Assembly (NCBI GenBank): GCA_033239125.1
Contig: BSWB01000001.1
Coordinates: forward strand, 168,539,481 to 168,603,480
Length of the DNA: 64,000 bases
DNA from: Fagopyrum homotropicum
Lineage: Eukaryota; Streptophyta; Magnoliopsida; Caryophyllales; Polygonaceae
Reading direction: 5' to 3'
Every line of letters begins with the position of its first letter. The first letter of the stretch is position 1. The notes beneath the pieces were generated by a model, which saw only the letters and a list, made by a program, of their open reading frames with translations, was not told where the DNA came from and searched no databases. The translations under genes were made by a program, and so were the position numbers. Shown in pieces: positions 11,544 to 23,750 of the stretch.

Positions 11544-13156
11544 TGTTGGGTTGTTGACGTGCAACCAACAAGTGAGGCAAGAAGTGAGCATGGCTCACAA
11601 TCATAGTAGGTTGGCGACTGGATCACACTTGGCGTGCAGGCGGACTCTACCTGCACCCCAACCCGGGCGCATTTCAATGGCGCGCAGACGGACTCCGAAT
11701 GCGCTCCATCCGGGCGCACTCGGCCTTCGACTCTGTTGTCTCGTTTGTAATTTTGTCCATGTTGGAGATTTGGGCTAAGTCTTCATTGTAACCGTTGAGC
11801 TTGTCTTGAGACAAGGTGCAATGATTTGTTCACATATGTGTCACTATAGTCCGGGTTGCGGGAGGCAAGCCAAGTGACCGGCACTAAGAGCGACTAGTAT
11901 TGTAAGGGGAGTCGAATCAAAGCAAGGTGATTCACGACAAGGTCAACTTGGGCCAAATTTGAGAAGGCCGACATTTGGGGCTTTTAGCCACACTTTCTCG
12001 GCACACCTTTGGTTCTTAGGCCTTATATTGACTAAAGAATATGTGGTTAAAAATTGGGAGCAATGCAAGCTTAAATGTGTACTGAATGTCAATAAAGCAG
12101 CTAGTGAGTTTCTTTAGGAGCTACACTAGCTTGAGCTAAGATATTGAGTATTTGTGGATCTTGGAGCTTACCCTAACTCATTGAAAGTGTTTGTACCAAG
12201 AAAAATAAGTTAGCTCTAAGCTAGCTCCGGGGAGCGGTTTTGGTTTCCCTATGTGGGCCTCGGGCATCGAGCTTTTCTAGGGTTTCAAGGCCCATCTTCC
12301 AAGTAACTTCCATAACTGATTTTAACCGCTTTTTGGTGGTTATAACTCCCCAAAACCGTGGCCCCTATGTCTATAAAAATGGAGAGTCATTTGCACTTGA
12401 TTTAATATTCGTTTTTGCAACAATAAAGCTTTTAGCTTCATTGTATTGACATTGGGTAGGCCTTCTTATAAGCTTGCTTGCAAAACTTAAAAGACTAGTA
12501 TAGTTCCTTTGTATTTACAAAGGATAGACATCCATCTTAGTTTGGTTTTGTATTGACAAAACCTAGGAATACTCTTTCTACAAAGTAAGACAAGTAAGTC
12601 ACTTACTTAGTCTTTGTAATGTGTAACGTTTTATCCCACTAAAGTATTTGTATATTCCCGGTGTAGGGGATAATACACTTAGAAGAAGGAAAATTCATTT
12701 ATGAATGACTCATTACATAATTCAAGTCAATGGTTTTAACATATAACAACCGGTTTGTAAGACTTGCAATTGAACTTAACTTCTATTAGAGTTTTGTCCA
12801 CTCCTTTTCGGAGATTACAAACTCTTGGTTGAGTTTTGTCTACTCCTTTGGAAATTACAAACTCTTGGTTGTGTTTTGTCTACTCCTTTGGAGACTACAA
12901 ACTCTTGATTTGGTTTTGTCTACTCCTTTGTGGAGATTAGAAACTCTTCGTTGGGTTTTGTCTACTCCTTTGTGGAGATTATAAACTCTTAGTTGGGTTC
13001 TATCTACTCTTTCGTGGAGATTACAAACCCTTGGTTAATAACTTGTTTTTAGTTCAAGATAATTATACTAATTTGATTGGCAATTGGAAGAACTGTCTAC
13101 TCACATAAGTTAGACTACGACCCTTTGTTCTAAAACCAGACACCGAAAGTCCAACA
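11544..13156 (+). repeat. putative solo LTR, about 1.6 kb, TGTTGG...CCAACA
   Basis: Ends are the inverted repeat TGTTGG (11544) and CCAACA (to 13156). Inside is an LTR-like promoter layout: GTCTATAAAAATGG near 12368 as TATA box, AATAAAGC near 12421 as possible polyadenylation signal, and a leader with tandem repeats. No gag or pol lies on either side, suggesting a solo LTR. The 5-bp flanks (GACGT and AATCT) do not match, so the exact ends are uncertain or the copy formed by recombination between two elements. Confidence 0.55.
12790..13036 (+). repeat. minisatellite, about six copies of a 39-43 bp unit
   Basis: Six diverged head-to-tail copies with core GTTTTGTCTACTCCTTTGG followed by GATTACAAACTCTTGG. 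It lies downstream of the LTR's TATA box, in the part expected to be transcribed as leader. Copies differ by small indels around TTTGTGGAG. Confidence 0.9.
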
Positions 13157-13705
13157 AATCTGCGTCCGAATAACATTACTTCTTTATATAGAGTATAAAG
13201 AGTTCTATTTTTCTTTGAAAAGAATGGGTTACTAAGGCCTTTTTTGTATTGATTATAATAACTATGTGTTTTAATTTTTTTAATTGAAATTAAAGGTAAA
13301 GACCTATTTTTATCCCATTAAAAACTTAAGAGCTTTGACTATACTCATGTGTACTATAACAATCCACAAGCCCAATTTACCCTTTTCTTTCTTGTGCATG
13401 TGCCCATCCTTTCTTGTGCATGCCCCCATGTTTGGAGGGGTGGAAATAATGTTTCCCACTTTGTTTCACGGATTCATATCTCTCATGGGGATGAATCATT
13501 GTACTACTTCTTTGGCTTTTCCGCAACTACTAATGAGTTAGCAGTGATGGATTTATAATACATCTCATGTTTTTTCTCTATTAAGAAAAAGTGATTTAAT
13601 CTAACCAATTTCATCATTAAAAAAAGGAATTAGTATAAATGTACTCAATGATAAATTTTGTTTGGTAGATAACCTAGGTCTATAAATTATGGGTGAATTT
13701 GCTAA
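13157..13705. other. intergenic AT-rich sequence with half of a distant inverted pair
   Basis: No gene seen. About 13215-13315 has diverged inverted similarity to 17559-17680 (shared TGGGTTA, TTTTGTATTG and TTTAATTTTTTTAATT...AAATTA). The last five bases before 13706 are GCTAA, the likely left target duplication of the next LTR. Confidence 0.5.
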
Positions 13706-15560
13706 TGTAACACCCCGAATCCACGAGACTCGGAGTGCCACATTAGGCTAGGATCTCACAATGGATCCTGACCCTAGCCTGACAACAAGTTCACTGAATC
13801 TTACAACAAGACACAAGTAGATTAAAACCAAATACATAAAGCTATATAAGATGCATCAAAAGAGTTTACAACATCAAAGCCGAGTACAAAACAACATCCA
13901 TAAACCACAATTACAAAAGATATCCCATAACCCGCGCAATCCTAATGTACAGAAGTCCTCGGTTGGTCACCTCATCTGGCTCACTCTACAGTCTTCCTAA
14001 CTTGCAGATCATCTACGACACGGTATACACCGTTAGCTACAGCAATGAAAAGCATGAAGGTAATAGCACAAGCACACATCAACATCTCATACATGCAATG
14101 CCACACACATTCATTTATTATCTTTCAATTACGTTATTCCATTACTAATTCAACTTATTTTGCAACACGAGGAGCCTCAAGAACCTCGTCCCATCCAACG
14201 TAACAAAGGAGTTTTGCATGTGGGTGATCATCACTCACCCCCCCCCCCCGCGTGAGATCATCTTCAGGGCACCTCCTCCTACCCTCGAGCGGAGGCAAGT
14301 GGTCACGGCCCGTTATAATACACTTGGGCCATTTAATATCACACATCGTCATCCTAGTCCGGTTTAAGTTATAAATGCACAATCATATGATCACACGCAA
14401 CCATCACAATCACACAACCCACAACTGCACGCTAAGTAAGTCCTATGGACTTACCTGTAATATTCGTATCCAATACCACGTCACAACTTCCCCTTGGAAA
14501 AGTAATCAACGCCTGCAATAGCAAGACACACATCATCATACACTGCAACGGTTAGGAGACTCGTCTCCATAACCACAACCATCCTATAACCTCAACTAAA
14601 CTTCAAGATCATAACATGCTCACAAATGCCTAAGGCATAACCTCAACATAACCACAAGTGCCTAAGGCACATCTCTATCATGCAACTCATCAAACTCATC
14701 CTAACCAAGCTAGTCTAGCTCTACAACTAAAGCCAAGGTCAAAGGAAAGGAAAGAAGGAAACATACAACAAGGTATGCCCAGAATGCACCAACAAAAGCA
14801 AGGAACTCAACGCTGAGCCAGTGAGGCACAGGGGCGGCTCACTCAAGGCGCAAGGGCGGTCCACAGTAGGCGCAGGGGCGGCCAAGCTCAGGCGTAGGGG
14901 CGGCTATCTGTGCAGAATGTTGGCCCCGACTTCTCTTCGATCTCTTTCTCGACTCTCTTCACTTCTTCTTCATACCACAACAATACACATACATATATAC
15001 ACATGTATGATCAACAAAACATCAGGAAAGGATCCACACAACCTCTGCTTGTGATCCTAAGCTAGAAAAGGAAGAAAGAAGCAAGGAAGAAGGACAAGAA
15101 GATGGAGAAGAAACCTTACCACAACAGCTAAAAGAAGGGAAGAACGTCCACACCACTACATAACCACATCAGCAACAACAAGGCTCATCATCCTTCTCAA
15201 GGAATCAACCCACACAAGCCTAGATCAACTCCACTCTTAGATTCTTACAAGAACAAGATCAAAGGAAGAGATCCAAGGAAGAAAGGGAGAGAAGAAGATG
15301 AACGTGCAAAAGAAGAGGCTGGAGAGATGAAGAAACCCCTCATATGAAGTCTAGGATGGCTTATGAAGGAAGTCAACTGCAAAGCAAAAGTCAAAGGGTC
15401 AACGAAGGCGGCTGCAACCACACAGAACCGTAGGAGCGGACACTGTGAGGCGTAGGGGCGCCTAGCCGCAGGGGCGGTCACCATGGTCCGCAGGGGCGGC
15501 TGCCAAGGTCCAGCAAAGGCTCAACTAGGCTCCTAGGCTCCAAGGACTAAGACTCTTACA
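13706..15560 (-). repeat. solo LTR of a Ty3/gypsy (Tekay/Del-like) element, 1855 bp
   Basis: On the plus strand it runs from TGTAACACCCCGAATCC to CTAAGACTCTTACA; by comparison with the LTR-pol fragment at 53591-55620 its transcriptional sense is the minus strand. Flanks are GCTAA (13701-13705) and GCTAT (15561-15565), a one-mismatch 5-bp duplication. No internal region is present. Minus-strand U3 holds four GC-rich words of the type GCAGGGGCGG (15428-15500) next to a weak TATA-like site near 15360, and a second cluster of four lies downstream (14826-14905). A hairpin with a perfect 5' splice-site consensus lies at 14436-14454. Confidence 0.8.
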
Positions 15561-18536
15561 GCTATGTAGCATTATGTCACTAATATTGTTTAGTGTCCAC
15601 CCCACTAATCTTATTAGAATATGACATCATTTGAAAATTTAAAAACTAAATTACCCTTACAAGCAATTACAAGATTTGTGTATTTATTATTGGTTTATAA
15701 TAACGTAATAAATTTGGAGTACCCTCATACAAGAAATTACAAGATTTCTCTTTGGATCTGAAGTGTATACTACTCTTCATCGTTTACTATTCTTCATGTT
15801 GAACATTCAGTTTCTCGATTCAATAATCGTGTACAAGAAAACTAGTTAGAACAACTTTTATAAAAGAAGTTTAGTGTACAAGAGAATTCAACTATTATAA
15901 TTAACGTATATTTATAATTTTCAAAAGAAGATAAAACGTGAGATCCAACTTGTCCGATTGGTATTATGGTGGAAGGTTCTACCAACCAGAGATCAATTCT
16001 CCGTGGCTACATTCGTTTATTGGTTTTTCATATTTCTTGTAAGAAATATAATGTACAAAAAAATTCAAGAAATATAAAATTACAAGAAAATAAGTGTCAT
16101 TTATAAGAATAAATTATAAATTTATAAGAAAATGCATCTCATTTACAAGAATTAAAGTTACAAAAGCCTATAAGAAATAGCACTATTAAGAATCAATTCG
16201 TTTATTAGGCCTAGGTTATCTACTAAACGAAATTTATCATTGGGTGTATTTCATTCAATTCTCTCATAAATTATTAGGTGAATAGCACTATTAAAAAAAT
16301 GAATGGCAGATTTACCCTTATCTGACATAAATTTACTTTCATTTTCTCTTGTGCACTAGTTTCCTTGTACAAAAAATTATTGTAACTAATTTTTTTTTGT
16401 ACACGAATATTGTATCGTATACAAATAACTCAAAAATATCAAAAATATTAGGGTAAAATGGCTAACTAAGCCTTTTATTACTATTACTCTATAAACATTG
16501 TCTACTTCACCCAATTTTTTCAAAATATTATCAGATTATTTTTCCTTACATCAATAATTTTTATTTTTTATACCTTGAATTTATATACAAGAATTAAATA
16601 AAAAATCATATTAAAAAAAAGTGATTGATATAATAAATAAAAATAAATTCCATTTATCAAAAAATAATATATACTTATTAAGGTAGATAAATACTAAACA
16701 ATATTAGTAACGTTAAATATCAAATTCAGCTATAAAATAAATCCACAACTATTTTGTCTCGACTCTTACCTGTCACTTTCCTCAACGTCAGGGAGATATT
16801 TAGCATATTCATTGAAAAGTAAAAGTATGTTATCATCTAAACAATTTAAATAGAGCAATTGTACCCCCATTCAAATTAAACTATGGAATAATTTTGTTCA
16901 AATAAACATTCTTCCAATGGCAAATGGTTACGTTATATATAGACAAGGAATCGAGGACAAAGTAAACCGTTGATGACCAAAGTTAAGTGTTGAAAGTTAA
17001 AACTCATTACACATCACAGGCCGTGTGTTTTGTATTGTCAAATGTTAATCTTTAACAAGATAAATATTTTATGATATTTATTTATAATGATAATATACAT
17101 ATATTTATAATAACAAATCACGTATAAGTTTTTAATGAGAAAGTGAAGATACTTATTCTAGTAAAATAAATACTAACGAATCGTTATATAAAACCAATCG
17201 TGATATAAACCATGTTACAATTGTTATTTTCGTGGATGCAAATATTTATGTCAATGAAAAATTATATTTGATAGTAGAAAGATGAATTCAGACACACAAT
17301 AATCTAAAAACATATATTATAATAACAAATACAAATTATTTTGGGATTGTTAGATACTCTAAAATGGTTTAAAAAAAAAGAAAGAAAAATTGAACTTTAA
17401 AAAGTAAATTTTAACGTCAACGCGCAGAGATTGAGCTGCGTCAAGTATATATTAGTAAATCCAACACCTTTTGTTTATGGACCGGATTACCTTATATACA
17501 TACTTAAGAACTTATACTAGAGATCGTGAGGCTTCCAAACTAAATAATGGTGAGAGGAAGGGATAAAATGAGCCCTGCTTTATAACTAATAACCAACGTT
17601 TTTATCTCTAATTTTAATTAAAAAAATTAAAGAAGCAATACAAAATTTTTTTTATTAACCCATTATTTTCAAACAATTCCAACAACCAACAAATATTGTA
17701 ATGACCACTATGGATGGGTTTTCTCACAAAAACGTTCCTCGTATATAATATTTCAAAATATAACTATCAAAAAATGCGATATGAATATACGAAATAATAG
17801 TTAAAAAAGTTTTGACCTAACAAATATTATAATGAAAACGTATTAATAGAATTTGTATCTATAAATATATATGATTCTTCCTATAGAAAAATATTTTAAC
17901 AAAATTTTAAAAATATTTTTTTTTATCATAATATCATCTAATTGTACATATAACCACTCATATTTTATGAACGCAGAGTTTATCTGTCCATATTTCCTAT
18001 AGAAAAGAACAATTTAATAACTCGAATCATTCTCAATTATTAATTCATATTAAAAAAATAAAATAAAATGTATGTTTTGGAAATTCATTAGCGACAAAGG
18101 GTTTCGGTCAAACGCTAAAAAAAATGTGTAATATAATATATAACAACGCGGCGAGCTTTTCTCTTCTTAAGTCTGAAGTATAATGTAATAAACAATTGTA
18201 TTATAATTGGGTTAATTTCCTGGATAAAGCTGCCTTCTTAACCAAGAAAAGGAAGATACGGGTATGAGCCGCCGAGCTGAATGAGCCAAAACTAGGCGTC
18301 AAATTGGCGGGGATGATCCTTTGCTCCACTCCACCCAATGTACTACTTATTCAAATATATTTTAGAATGCTAATATGTTATGAGGCTAATAAAGAACTCA
18401 GTTAGTTAATTAAATGAGACTCGATGAATTTCCTAACAATTTCATCTGGCACGTCTATTAGTGGTTTGAAGTTTCCTCCAATTCAACCAACAAAATCGTC
18501 CTCATCATCGTCACTTCAATCTATATATTCAAGCAC
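15561..18536. other. AT-rich intergenic DNA upstream of ABCA2
   Basis: About 3 kb of very AT-rich DNA with many short repeats (for example variants of ATTACAAGAAAT around 15660-16180) and no convincing ORF. It probably holds decayed small transposons; one candidate end lies at 17559-17680. The 3' part next to 18537 is the ABCA2-like promoter region. Confidence 0.55.
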
Positions 18537-18545
18537 TATATAAAT
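18537..18545 (+). promoter_or_regulatory. putative TATA box of the ABCA2-like gene
   Basis: TATATAAAT, 81 bp upstream of the ATG at 18626, the best core-promoter match in the region. A second weaker TATATATTC lies at about 18522. Confidence 0.45.
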
Positions 18546-18625
18546 CATTTGAATCCCCTCCACATTTTTATCAACCACTTTGCATTGGTTGGGGACATAG
18601 ACAGAGCGCGCAAGAGTGAGAAAGA

Positions 18626-21600
18626 ATGCGGACGCAGAGGGGAATTGCGTTACTCTTTCAGCAGTTCAAAGCTCTTCTATGGAAGAATGCGCTGCTTTCT
18701 TGGCGGCACAAGACGGCCACCTCTCTTCAGCTCTTCTCTTCCTTCGTCTTCATCTTCCTCATGTTCTGCGTTCAGAAAGCCATCGACTCTCGTGTCTCCA
18801 CCTCCACCTACTATCAGAACCTTCTCGATCCTGAGCCTCTCCTCTTCCCTCCCATTCCTCCTTGCGAGGACAAGTTTTTCATCAAGCTTCCCTGCTACGA
18901 CTTCGTCTGGAGTGGCAATTCCAGTACCCGGATTTCTCAGATCGTCGATAGGATTATGAACAATAATCCCGGTCGCCAAATTCACCCCGATAAGGTATAT
19001 CCCCTTCCTTTTCAAATTATAACTTCATCGAATTTGACTTTTTTTCATTCCTGCAGGTCCTGTCATTTGCCACTGCTGACGATGTAGATTCCTGGCTTTT
19101 TAATAACCCCATGCGTTGTCCAGGAGCTTTGCATTTTGTGGATAGAAATGAGACTGTCATAAGCTACGGGATTCAAACAAATTCTACTTCTGTACTGCAG
19201 AGGGGACAACGTGAAAATCCCACATTTAAATTCCAGATTCCTCTTCAAGTTGCTGCAGAACGGGAAATTGGTAGAACTTTGATTGGAGGTATGTTACTTC
19301 TCCCTTGATGCTTTCTGAATATAAATTTATTTTTCATAGTGAATGCTTTGCTGATTAATTTTTTAAAAACTTGACTTTGTGCAGATAGTAATTTTGGCTG
19401 GTCTGTGGAATTTAAGGAATTTGCACATCCCACGGCCACTCCATTTTCCGCAGTGGGGAGTATAGGACCAACTTTCTTCCTTGCCGTTGCCATGTTTGGT
19501 TCTGTGTTCCAAATGAATTCATTGGTCACGGAGAAAGAACTCAAACTCCGCCAGGTATATTGCTAATCTGATTATTAATCTAAGTGCTATGAGATTTATA
19601 AATGCAAGGTAAGGAACACCACGTGTTTATTACAGGCTATGGAAATGATGGGTCTGTATGAAACTGCTCACTGGTTATCATGGCTGGCGTGGGAGAGCAT
19701 TATTGTGCTTCTTTCCTCACTTTTCATAGTGCTCTTTGGGATGCTGTTTCAGTTTGACTTCTTCTTACACAACAATTTTGCTATTTTGTTCCTTGTGTTC
19801 TTCCTTTTTCAACTAAATATGGTAAAACTTCTTTCTCTGAGTTTGATATTTTGTTTACTAGATATTTTTGTTGATATGTCTCTTTATCCTTTACCTTCCT
19901 GATTCTAGACGACTGCGGCCTTCATGCTATCCGCCTTTATACGCAAGGCAATGTCAACGGCATCACTTGGCTTCTATGGCTTTATTTTTGGAAGTATCAC
20001 TCTGGTATTCAATGTTTACGTTGCAGTGTACAAGGCAATTATGATATTCATGAGGCGGTGTTAGTGAAAAATGATCCTTATATTATGCGCAGGTAGTGAC
20101 ACAATTTGGATTTCCGTATAGCACAAGCTTCTCGAGCACTGCCAGGTTCATCTGGTCTTTCTTCCCTCCCAATTTACTCGCTGAAGCTATTACATTACTA
20201 CAACAGGCAACTGCAACACCTCAAGATCCCGGGGTCAGCTGGAGTGGAAGAACAAAATGTACACCTGGTGATACGGAATGTGTGGTGACAATTGTATGTC
20301 TATGTTAAACTCAACAGTTTTACATATCCCTTCTCTTCTCCTAACTTTCCCATTTGAAAATGTTGCTAATATTGAAAATTTTCTTTCTTTGACAGAACAA
20401 TCTCTACGTATGGCTTATATCAACTTTATGGTTGTGGTTTCTCTTGGCCATCTACTTTGATAATATAATTTCCAACCCATATGGTGTAAGAAAATCAACT
20501 TTTTACTTCTTAAGGCCCGGATATTGGACAGGAAAGGGTGGAAACAAGGTGGAAGGTGCCATACTTCAAGTTCCTCTTTCACTCTTATCAATAATTTAGT
20601 CAATGAATTAACATTTTCTGTTTCGTCTACACTAAGGTGGCATTTGTAGCTGCGTGAGATCAGTTCCGCAAGGGGAGCACATCGCTCCAGATGATGAAGA
20701 TGTACTTGAAGAGGAAAACAGTGTGAAACAACAAACCACACAAGGCGAAATTGATCCAAATCTTGCAGTTCAGATTCGTGGTCTGGCTAAGACCTACCCC
20801 GGGACATCGAAAGCTGGTTGCTGTAGTTGCAAGGGGACTTCTCCTTATCATGCTCTCAAGGTAGAATCACCTTATTAAATCAAATTTTGGATGCTATAAA
20901 AAATCTTCTAGTGGAATATTGTTATCCCTGGTTTTAACCACCAATTCCATATTCACTTCAGGGCATATGGGTGAACTTCCCAAAAGATCAGTTATTTTGT
21001 CTTTTGGGACCTAATGGAGCTGGAAAAACTACTATTATTAACTGTTTGACCGGAATTATGCCTGTGACTGCAGGAGATGGTAATAATATTCTTTATAGAA
21101 TTCATTTTTATGTTTGTCCTGTTGTTTTTAGTTATGAGTTTCATTGTGTTGACTGTTATTTACCTCACAGCATTGGTATATGGGAATTCGATTCGAAGCT
21201 CCATTGGTATGTCCAACATTAGAAGGATGATAGGCGTGTGTCCTCAGGTGATCCTTTTATGTAACTAGTGAATGAGAAAATGCTTGGTAATCTGGTCTTA
21301 GCTACATAACTATGAGAATGAATTTTTCAGTTTGACATTCTTTGGGACGTGTTGAATGGTGAGGAACACTTATACCTGTTTGCTAGCATAAAGGGCATGC
21401 CTCCTGCTTCAATGAGAGAGGTGATTAAGGAATCTCTGGAGGAGGTTCAGTTAAGTGAGGCAGCCAGAATGAGAGCTTCAAGTTACAGCGGAGGAATGAA
21501 GCGTCGTCTTAGTGTTGCAATAGCCCTTATTGGTGATCCAAAGCTAATCATTTTGGATGAGCCGGTAATAGCTTTAATCTAGTCTTAGCTATTACATGCC

Positions 21601-22697
21601 AGGAGGTAGCTTTAATCTTACTGGCATGGTCTATAATTTGAATGAACAGACAACAGGCATGGATCCCATAAGTAGGAGACATGTATGGGACATAATAGAA
21701 CGTGCAAAGAGAGGGCGAGCAATCGTCCTAACAACACACTCGATGGAAGAAGCGGACATATTAAGCGACCGCATTGGGATCATGGCTAAAGGGAGGCTTC
21801 GCTGCATTGGAACCTCTATCCGATTGAAATCACGGTTTGGGACGGGCTTTATTACTAATGTAAGCTTTGTTGGAAACATCAACGGGACACCTTATAACGG
21901 CGATGCCTCCAACACCAATTATCAAGAGGCTGTAAAGCATTTTTTCAAATCGGTAGGTTGGACGCTACAGATCTGAGCTTCTACCTTTATTCTTAAAAAA
22001 CACTCAACCGTGTTGCAATTCTTTTGTCAGCATCTGGATGTGGTGCCTAAAGAGGAGAACAAAGCATTCCTAACTTTTGTGATTCCTAATGAGAAGGAGG
22101 ATCTTCTATCAGTAAGATTTGTATTTGCAAATTGAAGTGCTTGATAATATTGGGCCATACCATCCCATCTGAGTTTGTGATGTACACATATGCACCAGGA
22201 TTTCTTTGCGGAGCTTCAGGATAGAGAAGATGAATTAGGAATAATGGACATTCAACTTGGTCTGACTACTTTGGAAGAAGTGTTTCTGAAGATTGCAAGG
22301 GATGCAGAGCTCGACAGTGCTGCGGCTGAGGGGACTTTGGTAACATTGACGCTCACAACATCGGGAGCTTCAGTTCAGGCAAGTCTAATATGAACGTTTT
22401 TGTATCAACAGTATGTGCACATACATATATACTTAGTGGTGTTATTTAATTGCACAGATCCCAGTTGGGGCTCAATTAGTTGGAATTCCAGGAACAGAAT
22501 GTGCAGAGAATCCTAGAGGAATCATGGTGGAGGTGTACTGGGAACAAGATGATACCGGCACACTATGTATTTCAGGGCATTCACAAGAGATGCCGATACC
22601 AGAAAATGCACAGATGGCGCTAAGCACAGGACCCTCTCCGCGGTGGAGAGTGTTTGGTGGGAGGACACGAGTTAATGGACATATAATTACTCTTTAG
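18626..22697 (+). CDS. ABCA2: ABC transporter A family member 2-like half transporter
   Basis: Fifteen coding exons join in frame to a 956-residue protein: 18626-18994, 19057-19288, 19385-19554, 19636-19821, 19909-20004, 20093-20293, 20396-20555, 20637-20860, 20962-21079, 21171-21247, 21331-21564, 21650-21952, 22031-22111, 22199-22378, 22458-22697. The N-terminus (MRTQRGIALLFQQFKAL, then an early membrane segment and PPCEDKFFIKLPCYDFVWSG) and the C-terminal extension (VGIPGTECAENPRGIMVEV, TLCISGHSQEMPIPEN) are what I know of Arabidopsis ABCA2 and absent from the ABCA3-12 group. The NBD has Walker [10 protein letters not shown] (exon 9), Q-loop GVCPQ, signature [12 protein letters not shown] and Walker B LIILDEP (exon 11), and H-loop TTHSMEEAD (exon 12). 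After the Walker B, LDEP joins TTGMDP. The last intron is GC-AG. Expected to be a lipid-type transporter in a cellular membrane; its substrate is not shown by sequence. Confidence 0.95.
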
Positions 22698-23060
22698 AAT
22701 CTTGATACCAGTGGTTGATTGATGGGGGATGAAAAGAAAAGCCATAAATCTTTACTCGTTTGTTCTTCTTCTCCTTCTTGTTCTTGTAAAGTAATCTCTT
22801 CCTTTTTTCGAGTTCAGCATGTATTATAATATTGATTTATGAGTGAAGAAGCATTACCTGTAGGTATCAAATACTTTTATGGTAATAGTTGGAGATTTGT
22901 TTGATGCTCAAGTGTTTTCTTTCAATTAATGTTTGGTAATATCAATTGAGTTGATAAATGAATAGACACTGAACCAAATTGGTAATCCATGCAGAAATAT
23001 GTGATATTACATGAGATGCGACCGAAACAAACAGAAAAGAAGGGACACCGATTGGGGATT
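22698..23060. other. convergent 3' flank of ABCA2-like and GEM-like genes
   Basis: Non-coding sequence holding the 3' UTRs of two convergent genes. T-rich stretches and AT-rich polyadenylation-type sequence occur around 22780-22850. Confidence 0.55.
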
Positions 23061-23750
23061 CTAATAGGGAGGAGGAGGAGGTGGAGGTGCCCCGGCAGCA
23101 CACCATCGGTGCTGCATAGCCTTGTTCAAATCCTTCAAAGCCTTTTCATAAAAGATAAAAGCCATGAACCAAAACTCATGGTCATCCCTGGCCACCAACT
23201 GCACGTACTTCTCAAGAGTGTTCTTCGTATTTGTGGAAGCATTGACCGCAACCAGATCCGCCAGCATGACGACCACCTTATAATAACACCACGACATCCC
23301 AGTTGCACAATAGTACTCACCGTGAGATGCCGTGTTAGCCACCCTTAGCGGCTGGTCGCTGGAGAAGGCCACTCGGCGGTTGGAGATGTAGAGGGTCCCC
23401 ATGACTGGGCCCGCCGTTGTGGAGAGATAGCAAGCGTAGGCGGCGATGAGTTTCTCCCCTGCGTGGGTGGTGGCATCAGGGAAGAGTTGGCGGAAGAGGC
23501 GGTCACAACCACCTTCGGTGAGGACGCGGGTACCGTGCGCCAGGCGGGTCAGGGCTCCGTCTGGGCCCGCCGTTCGAAGGTGGCTGTAGAGGTTTCCTGC
23601 GAACGACCCTGCTTTCTTGGTGGCGTGTTCCAGACGTTTGCCGAGTTGGTTCAAGGCTTCCGCCAGGTGGTTGGGGGCCACTTGGAGATGTGGGTTCGTA
23701 GGTTGTGGGTAGGTGGTTGCGGTGGTGACTGGGACGTCCTTTGAAACCAT
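23061..23750 (-). CDS. GRAM-domain GEM-like protein
   Basis: Single-exon ORF of 229 residues; ATG at 23750 in a favourable AAAAATGG context. The N-terminal third is a hydrophilic lead (HLAEALNQLGKRLEHATKKA) followed by the GEM-like pattern NLYSHLRTAGPDGALTRLAHG and GGCDRLFRQLF. The GRAM domain spans about residues 85-170 (GEKLIAAYACYLSTTAGPVMG, LYISNRRVAFSSDQP, SWCYYKVVVMLADLVAVNAS), then the family ending DDHEFWFMAFIFYEKALKDL. The protein ends in an unusual proline run. GEM-like proteins bind phosphoinositides or related membrane lipids through GRAM and, in Arabidopsis, GEM affects epidermal cell patterning while other members respond to ABA; which role applies here is not known. Codon use is GC-richer than its neighbours, common for single-exon members. 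Confidence 0.92.
   Translation of the reverse strand: MVSKDVPVTTATTYPQPTNPHLQVAPNHLAEALNQLGKRLEHATKKAGSFAGNLYSHLRTAGPDGALTRLAHGTRVLTEGGCDRLFRQLFPDATTHAGEKLIAAYACYLSTTAGPVMGTLYISNRRVAFSSDQPLRVANTASHGEYYCATGMSWCYYKVVVMLADLVAVNASTNTKNTLEKYVQLVARDDHEFWFMAFIFYEKALKDLNKAMQHRWCAAGAPPPPPPPY

Noticed and set aside
11482..11778. 98-codon ORF in the 11.5-kb LTR
   Set aside because: No domain pattern; it spans the LTR start and owes its length to a local GC-rich patch.
12790..13036. CRISPR-like array
   Set aside because: Units are contiguous tandem copies without unique spacers, and the DNA is a plant nuclear LTR region.
14821..15054. ORF rich in Arg, Gly and Ala
   Set aside because: It is a translation of the repeated GC-rich words in an LTR; no sign of selection for protein.
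13706..15560. Cassandra-type TRIM, suggested by the TGTAACACCCCG start
   Set aside because: No 5S rRNA-like domain is present, and the ends match a gypsy LTR linked to RT and RNase H at 53591-55620.
23463..23744. 93-codon plus-strand ORF
   Set aside because: It lies antisense to the GEM-like gene, whose reading frame matches a known family; the antisense frame is a by-product of GC-rich codons.
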